This document shows positions 32,928 through 44,145 of a stretch of 64,000 nucleotides of DNA, one piece after another. The position numbers and the translations under genes are program-made. The notes below the pieces were generated by a model. It was not told the origin of the DNA, did not search any database, and was given only the letters and a program-made list of their open reading frames with translations. Location: assembly GCA_922989275.2 (NCBI GenBank), contig OV277858.1, positions 98,070,794-98,134,793 on the forward strand, read 5' to 3'. The stretch's first letter is position 1. Each line of letters opens with the position of its first letter. Source of the stretch: Gari tellinella. Taxonomy: Eukaryota > Mollusca > Bivalvia > Cardiida > Psammobiidae.

Positions 32928-33572
32928 CTCTTCATCCATATCATATTCCACTTCATCATCCAATTCTTCAAATGACTTTTCAATGTATCTGTAGTATGAA
33001 TCTTGACGTTTGTTGATTTTAACTGGGCGAACATAATCCTCTAATACTTTAAACTGTGCTTCTGGAAGTTTTGCAGAATTTGTGTGACCTGGAGCATTTG
33101 GCTCCTTGCGATTTTTCGGAGTGTCTGAATGTTTATTGTTCTTCAAAGCAAATTTTTCACCCTTTTCTTCTTTTTCAATATTGTTCTGGTTATCAATAAC
33201 ATCCTGTGAAATTATTTCCAAAGGTTCGTAAATATTAATTCTATGTATTCTTCCATCAAGATCTATTTCTACAAGTCTTTGTGCTTCTGCATAAGATAGA
33301 GTCTCTGGTGGCCTAATAAACTCTGGTGGTGTTGCTGGACGATCAAATTTTTGTCTGTGGTGCTTATTTTTCTGCTTTTTCTTCCCAGTTGAAGGTTTCT
33401 TGTTCGGAACTGGAGAGTTGTCTGGGTTGTCATGATCAAAGTTGTATATATGGAACTGTATTCCACTGAAGCTCTTGTAGGTGCGACCACAATTAGGCAA
33501 AGGACAGTCATAAGGTGGCTTTGTTGCCTTCAGATTCTCCACAAAATCGTGAATGTTGAAGTCTAAAACCAT
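32928..33572 (-). CDS. BRPF1: BRPF coding exon 1: N-terminus, C2H2 finger and EPC-like region
   Basis: 215 codons from ATG at 33572-33570 to a donor reading GAG|GTAATT at 32928/32927. Residues 21-50 form the N-terminal finger, with Cys23, Cys28, His41 and His47 (motif YDCPLPNCGR). A basic Lys-rich stretch (about 58-78) follows, then RPPETLSYAEA near 87-97 and the EPC-like part, with YVRPVKINKRQDSYYRYI near 180-197 and an acidic run FEELDDEVEYDMDEE at the end. In BRPF proteins this region binds the MYST acetyltransferase. The start is chosen because an acceptor (TTTATTTCAG) lies 14 bases upstream at 33587-33588, so the exon carries a short stretch of 5' UTR and at least one untranslated exon must lie further right. 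A hairpin element ends only 33 bp from the donor. Confidence 0.93.
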
Positions 33573-33970
33573 GATTGAGTTTTACCCTGAAATAAATACA
33601 AAATATTAACCATTATATCAAAGATATTTTAGTAACATGATCTGAACCAATTGTTACAGTAAACCCTGGTGGTCATCCATCCATTTATCAGACCAAGCAG
33701 AATGTTCCTTAATTCGTTAAGCAAACCAACACTGAACAATATAGCTAATATTGACTATTAAGGCAGCTTCCACAGTCAGACAGTAGAAGTGGTTTCTACA
33801 CACTGTCATGGTATACTTAGCTAGTTACATATGGTCTTAATGTGAACAACCTCTAAAATATTTTAATTTGCTGGTAATTAAGCCTTAAAGGTAGTTTGTC
33901 ATATTATTTACATCATCCAAACAAAACATACCATTCCACAGCAAATCCAGTATACAAATCAAATGGCATC

Positions 33971-34005
33971 AGAATCTGACTATAGATCTCAGATCTATAG
34001 TCAGA
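33971..34005. repeat. Perfect 35-bp palindrome
   Basis: AATCTGACTATAGATCT and its exact complement around a single C. No flanking element termini are evident. Confidence 0.7.
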
Positions 34006-34279
34006 TTATTCTGAGCTATTTGTTTGGTTTTGGAGAACAAGACTTAAAGTGTAACTGGTATACAGCTAAACACCAGTATTTGGGTCATTAAGAATACTCA
34101 ATTTCCGTTACAGATGAAAGAAACGTCATGACACTGCAAGTCTCACATACACTGATACAGACATACACCACAATCATATGCATATTCCCCGACTACAAAT
34201 GGTGCATAATTACACAAAACTCTGGAAGATTCAGACACAGACATTCCAAGAGTTAAAGCTGATAATTAAGCATGATTGT

Positions 34280-34560
34280 GGGTTTGGATTTGATTTGATT
34301 TGTTATGATTTTAGATCGCTTTTGAGTCTTGAAGTATTTCAGTCATATCAAGACATCCAGCTAATTACAGGTGGAGGAAGACCCCAGAAGCCCTTTATGC
34401 ACTGTTTCAGACACAAATCGGCAACTGGGTAGAACCGCCGACCTTTCGCAAGCCAGCTGGAAGGCTTGCCCACATGAAAAAACCAAACAAACCTACTGGG
34501 ATTCGAACTCACAGCGGTGAGGAGCTTAGTGATATGTGGATTTGGAAGCTTTAGTCACAC
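34280..34560 (-). mobile_element. tRNA-derived SINE-like retroposon
   Basis: On the minus strand a B box (GAGTTCGAATCCC near 34498-34510) leads into a central block CCAGCTGGCTTGCGAAAGGT, CGGCGGTTCTACCCA (34429-34463), then CTGGGGTCTTCCTCCACC and a tail with AAATCAAATCAAATCC. The central block resembles deeply conserved SINE core domains of invertebrates, but I cannot name the family. The A box is degraded. Confidence 0.6.
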
Positions 34561-34624
34561 ACTGGTAAATTGTTTCTAGCCAATGTATTTTGTAAAACAC
34601 CTGAAAATAAAGTTTTTAAAAGTG

Positions 34625-35063
34625 AGTGTATCTCGGTTACTAGAATAACCGGAATACACCGGAATACACCTTAATATACCTATTATGGATCATGAAACAG
34701 TTTCAGTTGATGTATATACACATTTTAAGTACTAATTTATTAAATTTGCAAAGGAAATGTGCAATTTGTGGGTTATAAATGGTTTTTCTGTTGAAATCTT
34801 TACCGAAATCTACTTTTTATGTATCATGTGAGAATTACACATACGTGAGAATTACACCGTACAAAGTGGATTTCGGTTACGATTTCAACAGAAAAAAACA
34901 TTTATAACCCACAAATTGCATATTTCCTTGGCAAATTTAACATATTAGTACACAAAATGTGTAAATACATCACCTGAAACTGTTTCATGAGCCACAATAG
35001 GTATATTAAGGTGTATTTCGGTGTATTCCTGTGTATTCCGGTTATTCTAGTAACCCGTGTATC
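34625..35063. mobile_element. Foldback element with about 200-bp arms
   Basis: CGGTTACTAGAATAACCGGA at 34633 is mirrored by TCCGGTTATTCTAGTAACCC at 35036. Further matching pairs (ATACACCTTAATATACCTAT; GCAATTTGTGGGTTATAAAT; GATTTCGGTTACGATTTCAA) extend to a short loop near 34830-34850. The arms have small mismatches. Confidence 0.75.
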
Positions 35064-36099
35064 TTTGTATTGTCCTTTATTATTCTAACCAGCTTACAGA
35101 TCAAAACTTTTTTGTTATTGCTAACTCGAGTGTGTCAGGGTTGCCAATTGTGCAGTTATTTTTCTAAAAATCTTCAGATTTTTCGTTTAAATTTCTCCAA
35201 ACCTACCGATTCTTTCCGAAATCTTCAGATTTCTGCTCTTACTTTTAAAATTTGGAATTTATGCAATTTTTACAAAGGAAACATTGATATGGATGCCAAG
35301 CAGTTTAGATTCTGATTAGACACTGTGTCATGCGAGCCGACGTCCGATCTGGATCCAAATTGTTTGCATAATTATGTTAGTTTTATACAGCCTGGCAGTG
35401 AAAGGGTTCAAGGTACGATTCCTAAAATCGAGCTTGAAAATCTTAAGAATTTTATGATCAATTATTGGTAGAGCTGCTGTGGTAGCAGAGTTAACTATTT
35501 GAGCCGGGATATTGCAATGAATGAACTCTTCGTTTGTGCTTGCTGGAACATTTCATTTATACAAAACTGGGTGATCTAAAGACTGCAGTGTTTGTGAGAC
35601 ATCGCATTATGCAGTCTTTTCAGTCAATCAGTGTCTGCACTGTTTGCTTAACGTCTACTTTTGTAAACTATGGGCAGATTATCATTATGGGTTCATAACA
35701 AAGAAGAATCATGTCAATCATCTTCGTTTTAAGATTCTCAATACAAAATGGAACATTTAACTAGTTTTAACATCGCAATTCCATGTTGTAAGTGCACGAT
35801 TGTAAATGTAATGACAGAACTAGATCCAGCAATGATCCTTGTACGTGTCGAGCAGATATACAAACTCTCCGTTTGTCTAGACCGTGCGAAACAAAATCAA
35901 AACATGAACGCTCATGCATCGAGTAAACAATGACCGGTGTCTGCTATGATTTTGCCTCGTATTTCAGGCAATGTTAGAATGTGCATATACCTAATGTTGC
36001 TTTCAGGATTCTAAATAGTGGCAAGATGTTGATTAGTATCTCATATTTGGTTGGAAATTGCTATTTTGTTCATAAATTTGAAGCGGCGTCTAGGAAGTC

Positions 36100-36190
36100 T
36101 ATCGATTAACTTCCTTCTCCGGACATGCGCAAACCGTCAGGCAATGTATTCCGGTTCCTGTTCAGCGGGAAAGGTGTAATGAAATCAAAG
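36100..36190 (-). promoter_or_regulatory. Candidate TATA-less BRPF promoter (E2F/ETS/NRF1-like cluster)
   Basis: Read on the minus strand, about 60 bases hold TTTCCCGC (E2F-like, 36164-36172), AACCGGAA (ETS-like, about 36150-36157), TTGCGCATG (NRF1 half site, about 36124-36131) and AAGGAAGT (36109-36116). This mix is common in housekeeping promoters, and the local sequence is richer in CpG than its surroundings. A donor-like AG|GTATAT at 35991/35990 could end an untranslated exon. The BRPF exon 1 acceptor demands such an exon upstream. Inference only; no transcript evidence. Confidence 0.28.
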
Positions 36191-36634
36191 AACTGAAGGT
36201 CCAAGTCGTGGTCAGACTTGAGTTAAACAACGGAGCTCTATAATGATATTTAATTAGACCAGCATTTTCACATTTCCAACCAATGATGATTGATCAGAAA
36301 TCAAGATAATTATAATAAGGGCACACGCTTCAATCTAGATCTACCATGATCTATTTGGAGATATTGAAACAAATAATTTTTTGTGTTGTTAATGTTTAAT
36401 AAAGGAGGATTATCGCGAGTATACTCTTTGCAGAGTGATGCGATTAATGAAGATGATGATAATGATGATTAATAATGTTTAGATCTGCGTCTCTGATCTA
36501 CAAAAGAATAGAATTCTATGTGACAGGTTATATATTTGCCACGGAATTATACAAAACGGAATAGCAACTCAGCGAAGTTGAATAGGCCAGCATCTGAGCT
36601 CTCGCGGCGGTTAAATTTTGCGAGATTATGTGTC

Positions 36635-37870
36635 ATCATCATCATCATCATCATCATGAATACTGCACTCCTTCACTAAAATTGAAGTTTATGTGCAGGC
36701 GCTGGTAAAACAAATGTTATAGGTGTTTATACAATAATACTATTTTACAAGTGCACAGATAAAATGTCGGAATATGTGGTTTAAAATTTTGTACATGGTT
36801 CATGTTCAGAAGCAGATGGTGGAGACTACAGGTACGGTGAGGATAGTCTTGAATGAGTCGACTGTGACTGCTGTGTGGGCAACAGCGGGCAGCAAGTTCC
36901 ACTGAGTGATGGTTCTGGGATAAAACGAATATTTATAGGAATCTTTGGATGAACCAACATGTCTAAAACAAAATATACTGCTGTGCCTAGTTCTTGTGTC
37001 TGGTGGAATAAGTAGATTGTCAGGATAAATAGCAACGATGTGATGTATTATTTTGTAAAACATTATTAATCGTGCTCTAGTTCTTCTTACTTGTAAGTTT
37101 GGCCAATGTAATGTGTTAAGCATGTCTGTGACGGAACTAGTACATGTATTATGATAACGATTAGTGACGAATCTTGCTGCCCTGCGCTGAACTTTTTCAA
37201 TCTGATCTGTCTGGCTTCTGGTGTGCGGGTCCCAGACGGTTGAGGAATACTCCAGTTTTGGTCTGACAATAGCTTTGTATGCATGTTCTTTTACTTTGCT
37301 TGAGTTGATTTTAAGATTTCTTCGTAGAAAGCCAAGGGACTGATTTGCTTTGCTGGTGATAGAGTTTATGTGTTTGTCCCATTTTAGATTGTTTTGAAGA
37401 GTGATTCCTAAATATTTTGAAGATTCTACTTTAGCTAGTGTGTGATTGTGTAGTTTGTATGTATAATTAATTGGATTTTTCTTTTGAGTGATGTTAAGGA
37501 TATTACATTTGTCTGGATGGAAGCGCATAAGCCAGTCTTGTTCCCACTTGCCAGCAGCATCAAGATCAGATTGAAGAAGTTCAGCATCAGATTTATTTTT
37601 TATTTCTCTATATATTATACTGTCGTCCGCAAAGAGTCTTAGAGTGCTATGTTGTATGTAATCTGAAAGGTCGTTAATGTAGATTAGAAAGAGGACAGGA
37701 CCCATGACAGTGCCCTGGGGGACGCCTGAGGTAACAGGAACCTCTTTTGAAGTTTCACCTTCCAGGACAACTGTCTGGGTCCTATCCTCCAAAAAGCCAG
37801 AGATCCAATTCAGAGCGTTACATGAAATACCATAATATTTTAGTTTGTACAAAAAACTATACACGTGACA
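36635..37870 (-). pseudogene. 5'-truncated non-LTR retrotransposon (reverse transcriptase C-terminal part)
   Basis: A minus-strand frame of about 352 codons (37864-36806) contains the RT signatures SGVPQGTVMGPVLFLIYIND and LRLFADDSIIY (catalytic FADD), then FHPDKCNILNI, KYLGITLQNNLKWDKHI and ARFVTNRY. These are typical of the CR1/Jockey-like LINE group. Everything 5' of FLYKLKYYGI is missing: the frame meets a stop within a few codons upstream, as expected of a dead-on-arrival copy. After a short 3' UTR the element ends in a (TGA)n tail, about eight repeats at 36635-36660 on the plus strand. The remaining frame is open, so the insertion is fairly young. Confidence 0.85.
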
Positions 37871-38936
37871 GCATCTTCACTTTTTGCCTCGTTGTCCGTT
37901 ATTTCTGGGGTGAAAAGTTACCGACTCGAGTGTTTTTATTGACATTTTATAGGATTTAAATGACTTGGTGGACATTCCTATCAATTCACAGGAATATAAA
38001 CCCGTGAACAATGCTTCGAAACAGACATTTATCAAATTAAATACCGATAGAAATTCTCTTATCAAGTCTCGCAAGTCTCGTATGCGCCGCACGAGATTTG
38101 CGATATAGCGCGAGGTTTCAATTCCGTCAGTGTATAATTCTGTGTATTTGCAGACCTAGCACAGACTTATGAACAGATTGACTCGCATTATCGCGAAATC
38201 ACTCCGAGTCAATCACATTGACTGTAACCGTAAATTTTAAGCATTTTGGTCTAATTTCCCCAGACATACTTTAGATCTACTCCATGCCCCACCACACACG
38301 CGCATGTATTAACTTGGAAATATGGTTATGTTCGACTTAAGTGAGGTACGTAGAAATAATAAATTCCCGGTGTAGATATACGGGAAAATTCGAGTTAAGC
38401 GAGTTTAGATATCGAAGTTCGACTGAATAAACATTGATATGAATGCTAAATAGATAGGATCTAGATCAGACGCTGAGTAACTCGGCATCCTATTTCAAAT
38501 TCGAGCAATTGAGAATGCTATTGCAGTCTGGCCAAATCAGAGAAGGTTTAAACACACTGAGCCCTAGTGACGAATATACTAGTCCCCCGAATACAGTCTT
38601 CCTGTAAAGAGTACACGGGTCCTATGCAAACAGTATAGACATAGATCAGACGGGTACTTAAGCTTTGAGGATCGTGATCTACACTGTCTGTCGGTTTGCA
38701 CTAGATTTAAACAGGAGTGAATAAGCAGGAAAACATAAAACATGTAAATCTATATTGAACTATGGGATTTGCTTTGCTTGTGTGGAAACTAGAAAAGTAA
38801 AAAATATTTTAACCCATATGACTTGCTGATTTCGAAACTATTCATGAGTATAGGTTGGATCCAGAAAAAAACTTCGTGATAAAGACCTAACGTGTTTGAC
38901 ACGAGTACAGTAACTCAATCACCCCTCAAACACCAT

Positions 38937-40846
38937 TTAACCCATAACTCCATTAATACGCATTTTTACGCCTTTTATTTTTTTCCTCCACTGAAGAAAC
39001 TAGAACGGCTATCACTAAAGGTGATAAATACCCCCACTATGCAGCACTCTGTCACACTCTGCAGACGTTTTCAATGAGGTTTGACAATGGCAGGGTGCTG
39101 CCACCATCATAAAAACTTGGAAAATTTATGGCAAGTATCAAGTAAATCAGGTTGAAAGGGAAGGAGTTCGCCGTACAAGATTTTGCCTGCCAATTTCAAG
39201 GCCAAAGGTCAAGGTCACAGAGATTTGAAATGTGTGTCTTGCACATCTACTACTCCTGAGTAACATTTATGCAAAGTATCAAGTGAATCAGGTTGAAAGT
39301 GAAGGAGGAGTTGAAAGTATAAGATTTTGCCTGCCAATTTCAAGACCAATTTAAATGACAAAGGTCAAGGTCACAGAGACCTGAAATGTGTGTCTTGCAC
39401 ATCTACTACACCTGAGTAACATCTATGCCAAGTATCAAATGAATCGGGTTGAAACTGAAGGAGGAGTTGAAAGTACAAGATTTTGCCTGCCAATTTCAAG
39501 ACCAAATTTAAGGCCAAAGGTCAAGGTCATAGAGACCTGAAATTTGTGTCTTGCACATCTAGTACACCTGAGTAATATTTATGCCAAGTATCAAATGAAT
39601 CGGGTTGAAACTGAAAGAGGAGTTGAAAGTACAAGATTTTGCCTACCAATTTCAAGACCAATTTCAAGGCCAAAGGTCAAGGTCACAGAGACCTGAAAAT
39701 TGTGTCTTGCACATCTACTACACCTGAGTAACATCTATGCAAAGTATCAAATGAATCGGGTTGAAACTGAAGGAGGAGTTGAAAGTACAAGATTTTGCCT
39801 GCCAATTTCAAGACCAAATTTAAGGCAAAAGGTCAAGGTCACAGAAACCTGAAATTTGTGTCTTGCACATCTAGTACACATAAGTAACATTTATGCCAAG
39901 TATCAAATGAATCGGGTTGAAACTGAAAGAGGAGTTGAAAGTACAAGATTTTGCCTACCAATTTCAAGACCAATTTCAAGGCCAAAGGTCAAGGTCAAGG
40001 TCACAGAGACCTGAAATTTGTGTCTTGCACATCTACTACACCTGAGTAACATCTATGCCAAGTATCAAATGAATCGGGTTGAAACTGAAGGAGGAGTTGA
40101 AAGTACAAGATTTTGCCTACCAATTTCAATACTTATTTCAAGGCCAAAGGTCAAGGTCACAGAGACCTGAAATTTGTGTCTTGCACATCTACTACTCCTG
40201 AGTAACATTTATGCCAAGTATCAAGTGAATCGGATTGAGAGTGAAGGAGGAGTTCAAAGTACAAGATTTTACCTGCAAATTTCAAGACCAACTTCAAGGC
40301 CAAAGGTCAAGGTCAAGATCATAGAGACCTAAAATTTGTGTCTTGCACATCTACTATACCTGAGTAACATTTATGCCAAGTATCAAATGAATCGGGTTAA
40401 AAGTGAAGGAGGAGTTGAAAGTACAAGATTTTGCAGACAGACCGACTATTTCAAGGCCAAAGGTCAAGGTCATAGAGACCTAAAATTTGTGTCTTGCACA
40501 TCTACTATACCTGAGTAACATTTATGCCAAGTATCAAATGAATCGGGTTAAAAGTGAAGGAGGAGTTGAAAGTACAATATTTTGCAGACAGACCGACGAC
40601 CGCCGGACCGACCGACGGCCAACCAACCGCCGGACCGACCGACAGGCTGATTCCAGTATACCCCCCTCAAACTCTGTTTGTGGGGGTATAAATAGTTCCA
40701 CTTTATATATATAAATACAGTCATTAGTATGTACCATACGAAATGTTTTCTTTATCCTAGCAGATATAAGGTTGAAAGTTAAGCAGAATGACCTGCTTTA
40801 AGTGGTCATCTGTCTTCAAAACTAGAAAAATGTGGTAATGGGTTAA
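38937..40846. mobile_element. TTAA family-1 MITE split by tandem element H3
   Basis: Left TTAACCCATAACTCCATTAA to CTCCACTGAAGAAA at 38999, right from about 40691 (AATAGTTCCACTTTATATAT) to GTGGTAATGGGTTAA at 40846. The two parts join exactly as in uninterrupted copies. Confidence 0.78.
39000..40690. mobile_element. Helentron-like tandem-repeat element H3 (about nine units of about 157 bp)
   Basis: Units contain GGTCAAGGTCACAGAGACCT, TGTGTCTTGCACATCTACTA, CTGAGTAACATTTATGCCAA and TACAAGATTTTGCCTGCC, the last at about 39171, 39320, 39471, 39627, 39781, 39938, 40099, 40257, 40418 and 40575. The end is a GACCGACC-rich stretch and a hairpin TATACCCCCC / GGGGGTATA. The start carries ATAAATACCCCCAC. 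The layout resembles the bivalve Pearl-type elements, now grouped with Helentrons. Confidence 0.7.
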
Positions 40847-41008
40847 GGATGCTGTGGGGTACAATAAATTGCGAAATAATAAACAGTGCAGACCCTGGGT
40901 ATACACTGTTTGCAAAGGACAGGCTGGCATACTGTTTGTAAAGGACGAGTATTTGTCGCTAGGATGAACTGTAAGATAGTTTGTGTTTTGTAAGATAAAT
41001 GGCTGCTC

Positions 41009-41237
41009 AGCCCCATCACTGTCTTACCCTGAATACAGTGTTTCAGCTGATTTTTCAAACAGTTTAGATCCTGATCAGACGATGCGTCACTCGGCGTCTT
41101 ATCAGAATTCAAACTGTTTGACACTCATTGCTATATTACTTTAGTCTATTTTGAAATCTACTTACATTTAATTTAAGAGATTAAAACAGACGACAATTGT
41201 TTTAAATAGATGACGTCATGGCAGTGATGGGGTTAAG
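41009..41237. mobile_element. TTAA family-4 hairpin MITE, decayed
   Basis: GCCCCATCACTGTCTTACCC to GACGTCATGGCAGTGATGGG GTTAA. The core CAAACAGTTTAGATCCTGAT pairs with ATCAGAATTCAAACTGTTTG; the centre is no longer fully complementary (GACGATGCG against CTCGGCGTC). Confidence 0.65.
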
Positions 41238-41368
41238 CAAGATTAAGGTATTTAACTGAAAGCGTCTGTGCAAGCTCCTCACTTTAATTGTCATTCTGTC
41301 TCATTTGAATGGTGGTATCAACACAACAAGACGGAATTGAACTGAATTATGATTTTAGTTTCTTAAAA

Positions 41369-41510
41369 ACGGTGCTCCAGATAAGGGAATGTAGTATATG
41401 AAAAAAAATAGACAGCTATGTCTGCATTAAACCCTATGGTATAGCTACTCATTAGAGTCGTCTCTTCAAGTTGGATTTGATCAGTATACTCCCTCTTATC
41501 TGGAGCCATG
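41369..41510. mobile_element. 193-bp hairpin MITE, internally deleted
   Basis: GTGCTCCAGATAAGGGAATG to CTTATCTGGAGCCATG; the second hairpin arm is missing after GTCGTCTCTTCAAG. Confidence 0.7.
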
Positions 41511-41533
41511 ATAAAAACTCGATGGAGCCATGA

Positions 41534-41791
41534 TAAAAACTCGATAACTCGAACTCGCGTTAGTTCAAACACATCCATATTTCAATGTTAAAACATGGCT
41601 TAGCTACGTTTTAACTATGAAATATGGGTAGGTTCGACTTAAGCGAGATAGAATTATCGAAATTCAACTTAAGAAATACTAGTACAATCGATATAAGCGA
41701 GTTCGATCTGATCTAAATGACCTTCTTGTTTCGATGGGCCGTGAAGCACCCTTCGTTCTTAAAGCGAGTTGGACTAATTGAGTTTCGACTG
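41534..41791. mobile_element. Tigger-like hairpin MITE, left end lost
   Basis: TCGATAACTCGAACTCGCGT, core ATATTTCAATGTTAAAACAT and complement at 41577-41625, right end GAGTTTCGACTG. The left CAGT terminus is replaced by a duplicated GGAGCCATGATAAAAACTCG. Confidence 0.6.
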
Positions 41792-43340
41792 TTATTTATT
41801 CAGACGACAATTATCAAGCAGACGATACTGTGACATGACGAGGATTGAAGAAATTGCAGGCTGCTGTTTTTATGCTTTTGAAACACTTTCACGAGTCGCA
41901 AGGACAGTTCAGTACATAAATTATACACCGGCTCACCGAGTTGCCCACACAACAATAAAACAATCGATTGTTCAAATATTGATGTGAAAATGTTTAATCC
42001 TGTTACATTTCACTTACTTTACGAGAGATGTTGAAACCCCACGAAGCAAATACGTACGTAATGCATTTATGAATTTGAACCGTGTTAACTGTTGACGTAT
42101 CATAGAGGATGGTGTATATTTATGCTGTTTTCCCATACGTTTATACCTGTATACTATACTACAGTGGAGACGATGTTATCCTTCCCCGTTTAAACGCAAA
42201 TGCAATGCACTAAAATTAAGAAATTACAACTTTTTTTTTTAAATTTCATACTATTTGTTTTAAGCTGAGTGGCAAACAGTTTTGAGCCTGGCTCAAAACT
42301 GTTTGCAATGGAAATTAGATCTAACAGTTTTAGCGTAACCGCGTTTATTGGGTCTTCTGTCTCTGTACAACTATCACCAATAAAGGAGCGAGTTTCTATT
42401 TAAAGGCGACGAGCTTCTAAATGCAAGTCAAAATAATGCAGAAAACTCCTGGAGCTCTCTGCATTACCTTTATTCTGTCGAAGTGTTCATCTTCCATTGA
42501 ACGGTATCTTAAAACAACTTTCAAGTGTTTGCTTGGTCAACTTGAAACTGGTATAATTATTTTTTTTATATAAATATTAGCATAAAGAGGCAAAATTGTC
42601 TCTAGTATGCAACGATAGTGGACGGTTTAACATTTAAACCTTTAGAAGCGCTATATTAGCGTACAACGTACTATGCTACCTATTGAATGAACACTTTATC
42701 CGTAGTAAATTATTGGAGGCGTGCCCGTATTGGTTTTTCGGCTCGTACGGGGCGGAGCTTAGCTAGTGATCGACAGATTCATTTTGATATTTTCTGTACC
42801 AGTAAAGATTGAATTAGTCTCTACTTGAGAGCAGTGGTAGTGAGAAAGGATTGTACTTCGTCTTGGTCTGTATGAATGAGTGAAGCGGATGAATAAGATC
42901 TTGAATGAACGGGAAGATTGGTTAAGCCATGCGGTATGTAGGGGTACCAGGGCTCTACTTGCTGTTAAATCTACTTGGTGGAGCCCAACTTATAGACCCG
43001 ACTCTAGGGAATATACTAAGTGCAGGTTAGTGCATTTTTTCGCTGATTGGACGAAATTTATACTATAGTCCTAGCTTGGCCGCTTTGCGATGCGAATAAA
43101 AAGTTCTATAGAATTATATGTGTCAATGAAAGAGTGAAAAATTGCCATAATGTAAAACGATAAATGTTTGGTGCTCGCTGACTTATACAAGGTCTACATT
43201 GTAAGCAACTGAGAACGATGATTAAGACTATGTTAAGATAGCAGTATGCAATAGGATAGAATGCTTCATTAAACTTGTTTCTAGAAAGTTTTGTTCAAAA
43301 TGAGTCTGTCGCATCGCGACTCATGCTGGGACATTGAGTA

Positions 43341-43546
43341 CAGTAAAACCTGTATTCAACAGCCAATTGAAATAAGAGGGTTTACTAGTCTTTAAAGACA
43401 TATGGCAGCTCAATACAGGACAACAGTAATGCAAAAAGCTCCATTGGGAGCTTTTTGTATTACTTTTGTCCTGTATTAAGCAGCTACCTATCTTTAAAGA
43501 TCGTTGTATTACTTTACAAAGTGACCGCTTGCCATGGTGTTTACTG
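43341..43546. mobile_element. TA-flanked hairpin MITE (CAGTAAAACC family, variant)
   Basis: CAGTAAAACCTGTATTCAAC to GCCATGGTGTTTACTG with TA at both sides; core hairpin AATGCAAAAAGCTCC / GGAGCTTTTTGTATT at 43428-43464. Confidence 0.75.
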
Positions 43547-43943
43547 TACAATAACCTATGTGGTACGAACGTAGCGTTTAATATACAAATCCTTGTGTAC
43601 AAATTACCTGAATATAAAAGTCAACACTCATTTAAAGATAGCTTTCATCTGGTGATTAGAGTAATAAATACATTACTGTTCTAAGAGCTTCGTTGATATT
43701 TTTTTTAATTCTTGCTAAGTACTGTCAAACTCGTGCCAAGCGGCAACACGAAAGAAAATGAAATGTCCGTCTGTATTACAGATGAAAACTGAATGCAGTA
43801 CTTAAATAAATCAGAAAGCTCTCAAAGGAGCTTACTGCTGTATCGTTGTTCTGCATTAAGCAGTCTACAGTTCTTGACTAGTGTCATACTGCTTAGCAAG
43901 AAATGCCGTTTAATTAATTCTTGACAGTTCGATATTTTGCAGT

Positions 43944-44145
43944 TTAACCCCTTCACTGCCATGACGTCAACTGCTTTAACAATCGTCTCCTGCTTCTATT
44001 TCTCTAATTAAGATTTCAAGCATGCATCGATACGAGTGCCAAACAGTTTGGATCCTGATCAGAGGCCGCGTTACGCGGCCTCTGATCAGGATCCAAACTG
44101 TTAGCAAATAACCATGCACTTGGGGCAAGGCAGTGAAGGGGTTAA
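43944..44145. mobile_element. TTAA family-4 hairpin MITE
   Basis: TTAACCCCTTCACTGCCATG to GGCAGTGAAGGGGTTAA (clear 15-bp TIR). The core is a perfect stem of about 30 bp, CAAACAGTTTGGATCCTGAT to GAGGCCGCG / CGCGGCCTC. Confidence 0.85.

Larger units (their letters stand above)
212..33586 (-). other. BRPF1: BRPF-family gene, 5' two-thirds (five coding exons, gene continues left of window)
   Basis: Five exons on the minus strand splice in frame: 33572-32928 (645 nt), 30625-29775 (851 nt), 27726-27570 (157 nt), 23634-23503 (132 nt) and 340-212 (129 nt), about 638 codons. Every junction has AG acceptor and GT donor, and the phases agree (0, 2, 0, 0). Domain order is C2H2 finger, EPC-like region, PHD / zinc knuckle / PHD, basic helix, start of bromodomain. 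This order is specific to BRPF proteins, which in animals scaffold the MYST acetyltransferases MOZ/MORF (KAT6) and HBO1 (KAT7) with ING and MEAF6 subunits and direct histone H3 acetylation in the nucleus. The N-terminal C2H2 finger favours BRPF1 over the paralogues BRD1 and BRPF3, but invertebrates usually have one gene related to all three. Missing here: rest of bromodomain, PWWP, 3' UTR and 5' UTR exon(s). Introns total over 31 kb and are mostly transposons. Confidence 0.93.

Noticed and set aside
39100..40600. CRISPR-like array of regular repeats
   Set aside because: Units of about 157 bp are contiguous with no unique spacers and lie in a bivalve-type tandem element; the genome is eukaryotic.
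42880..43068. Candidate first exon for the ADAMTS-like gene
   Set aside because: No signal peptide in the translation, and no donor in the required phase 1 could be tied to the exon at 44538.
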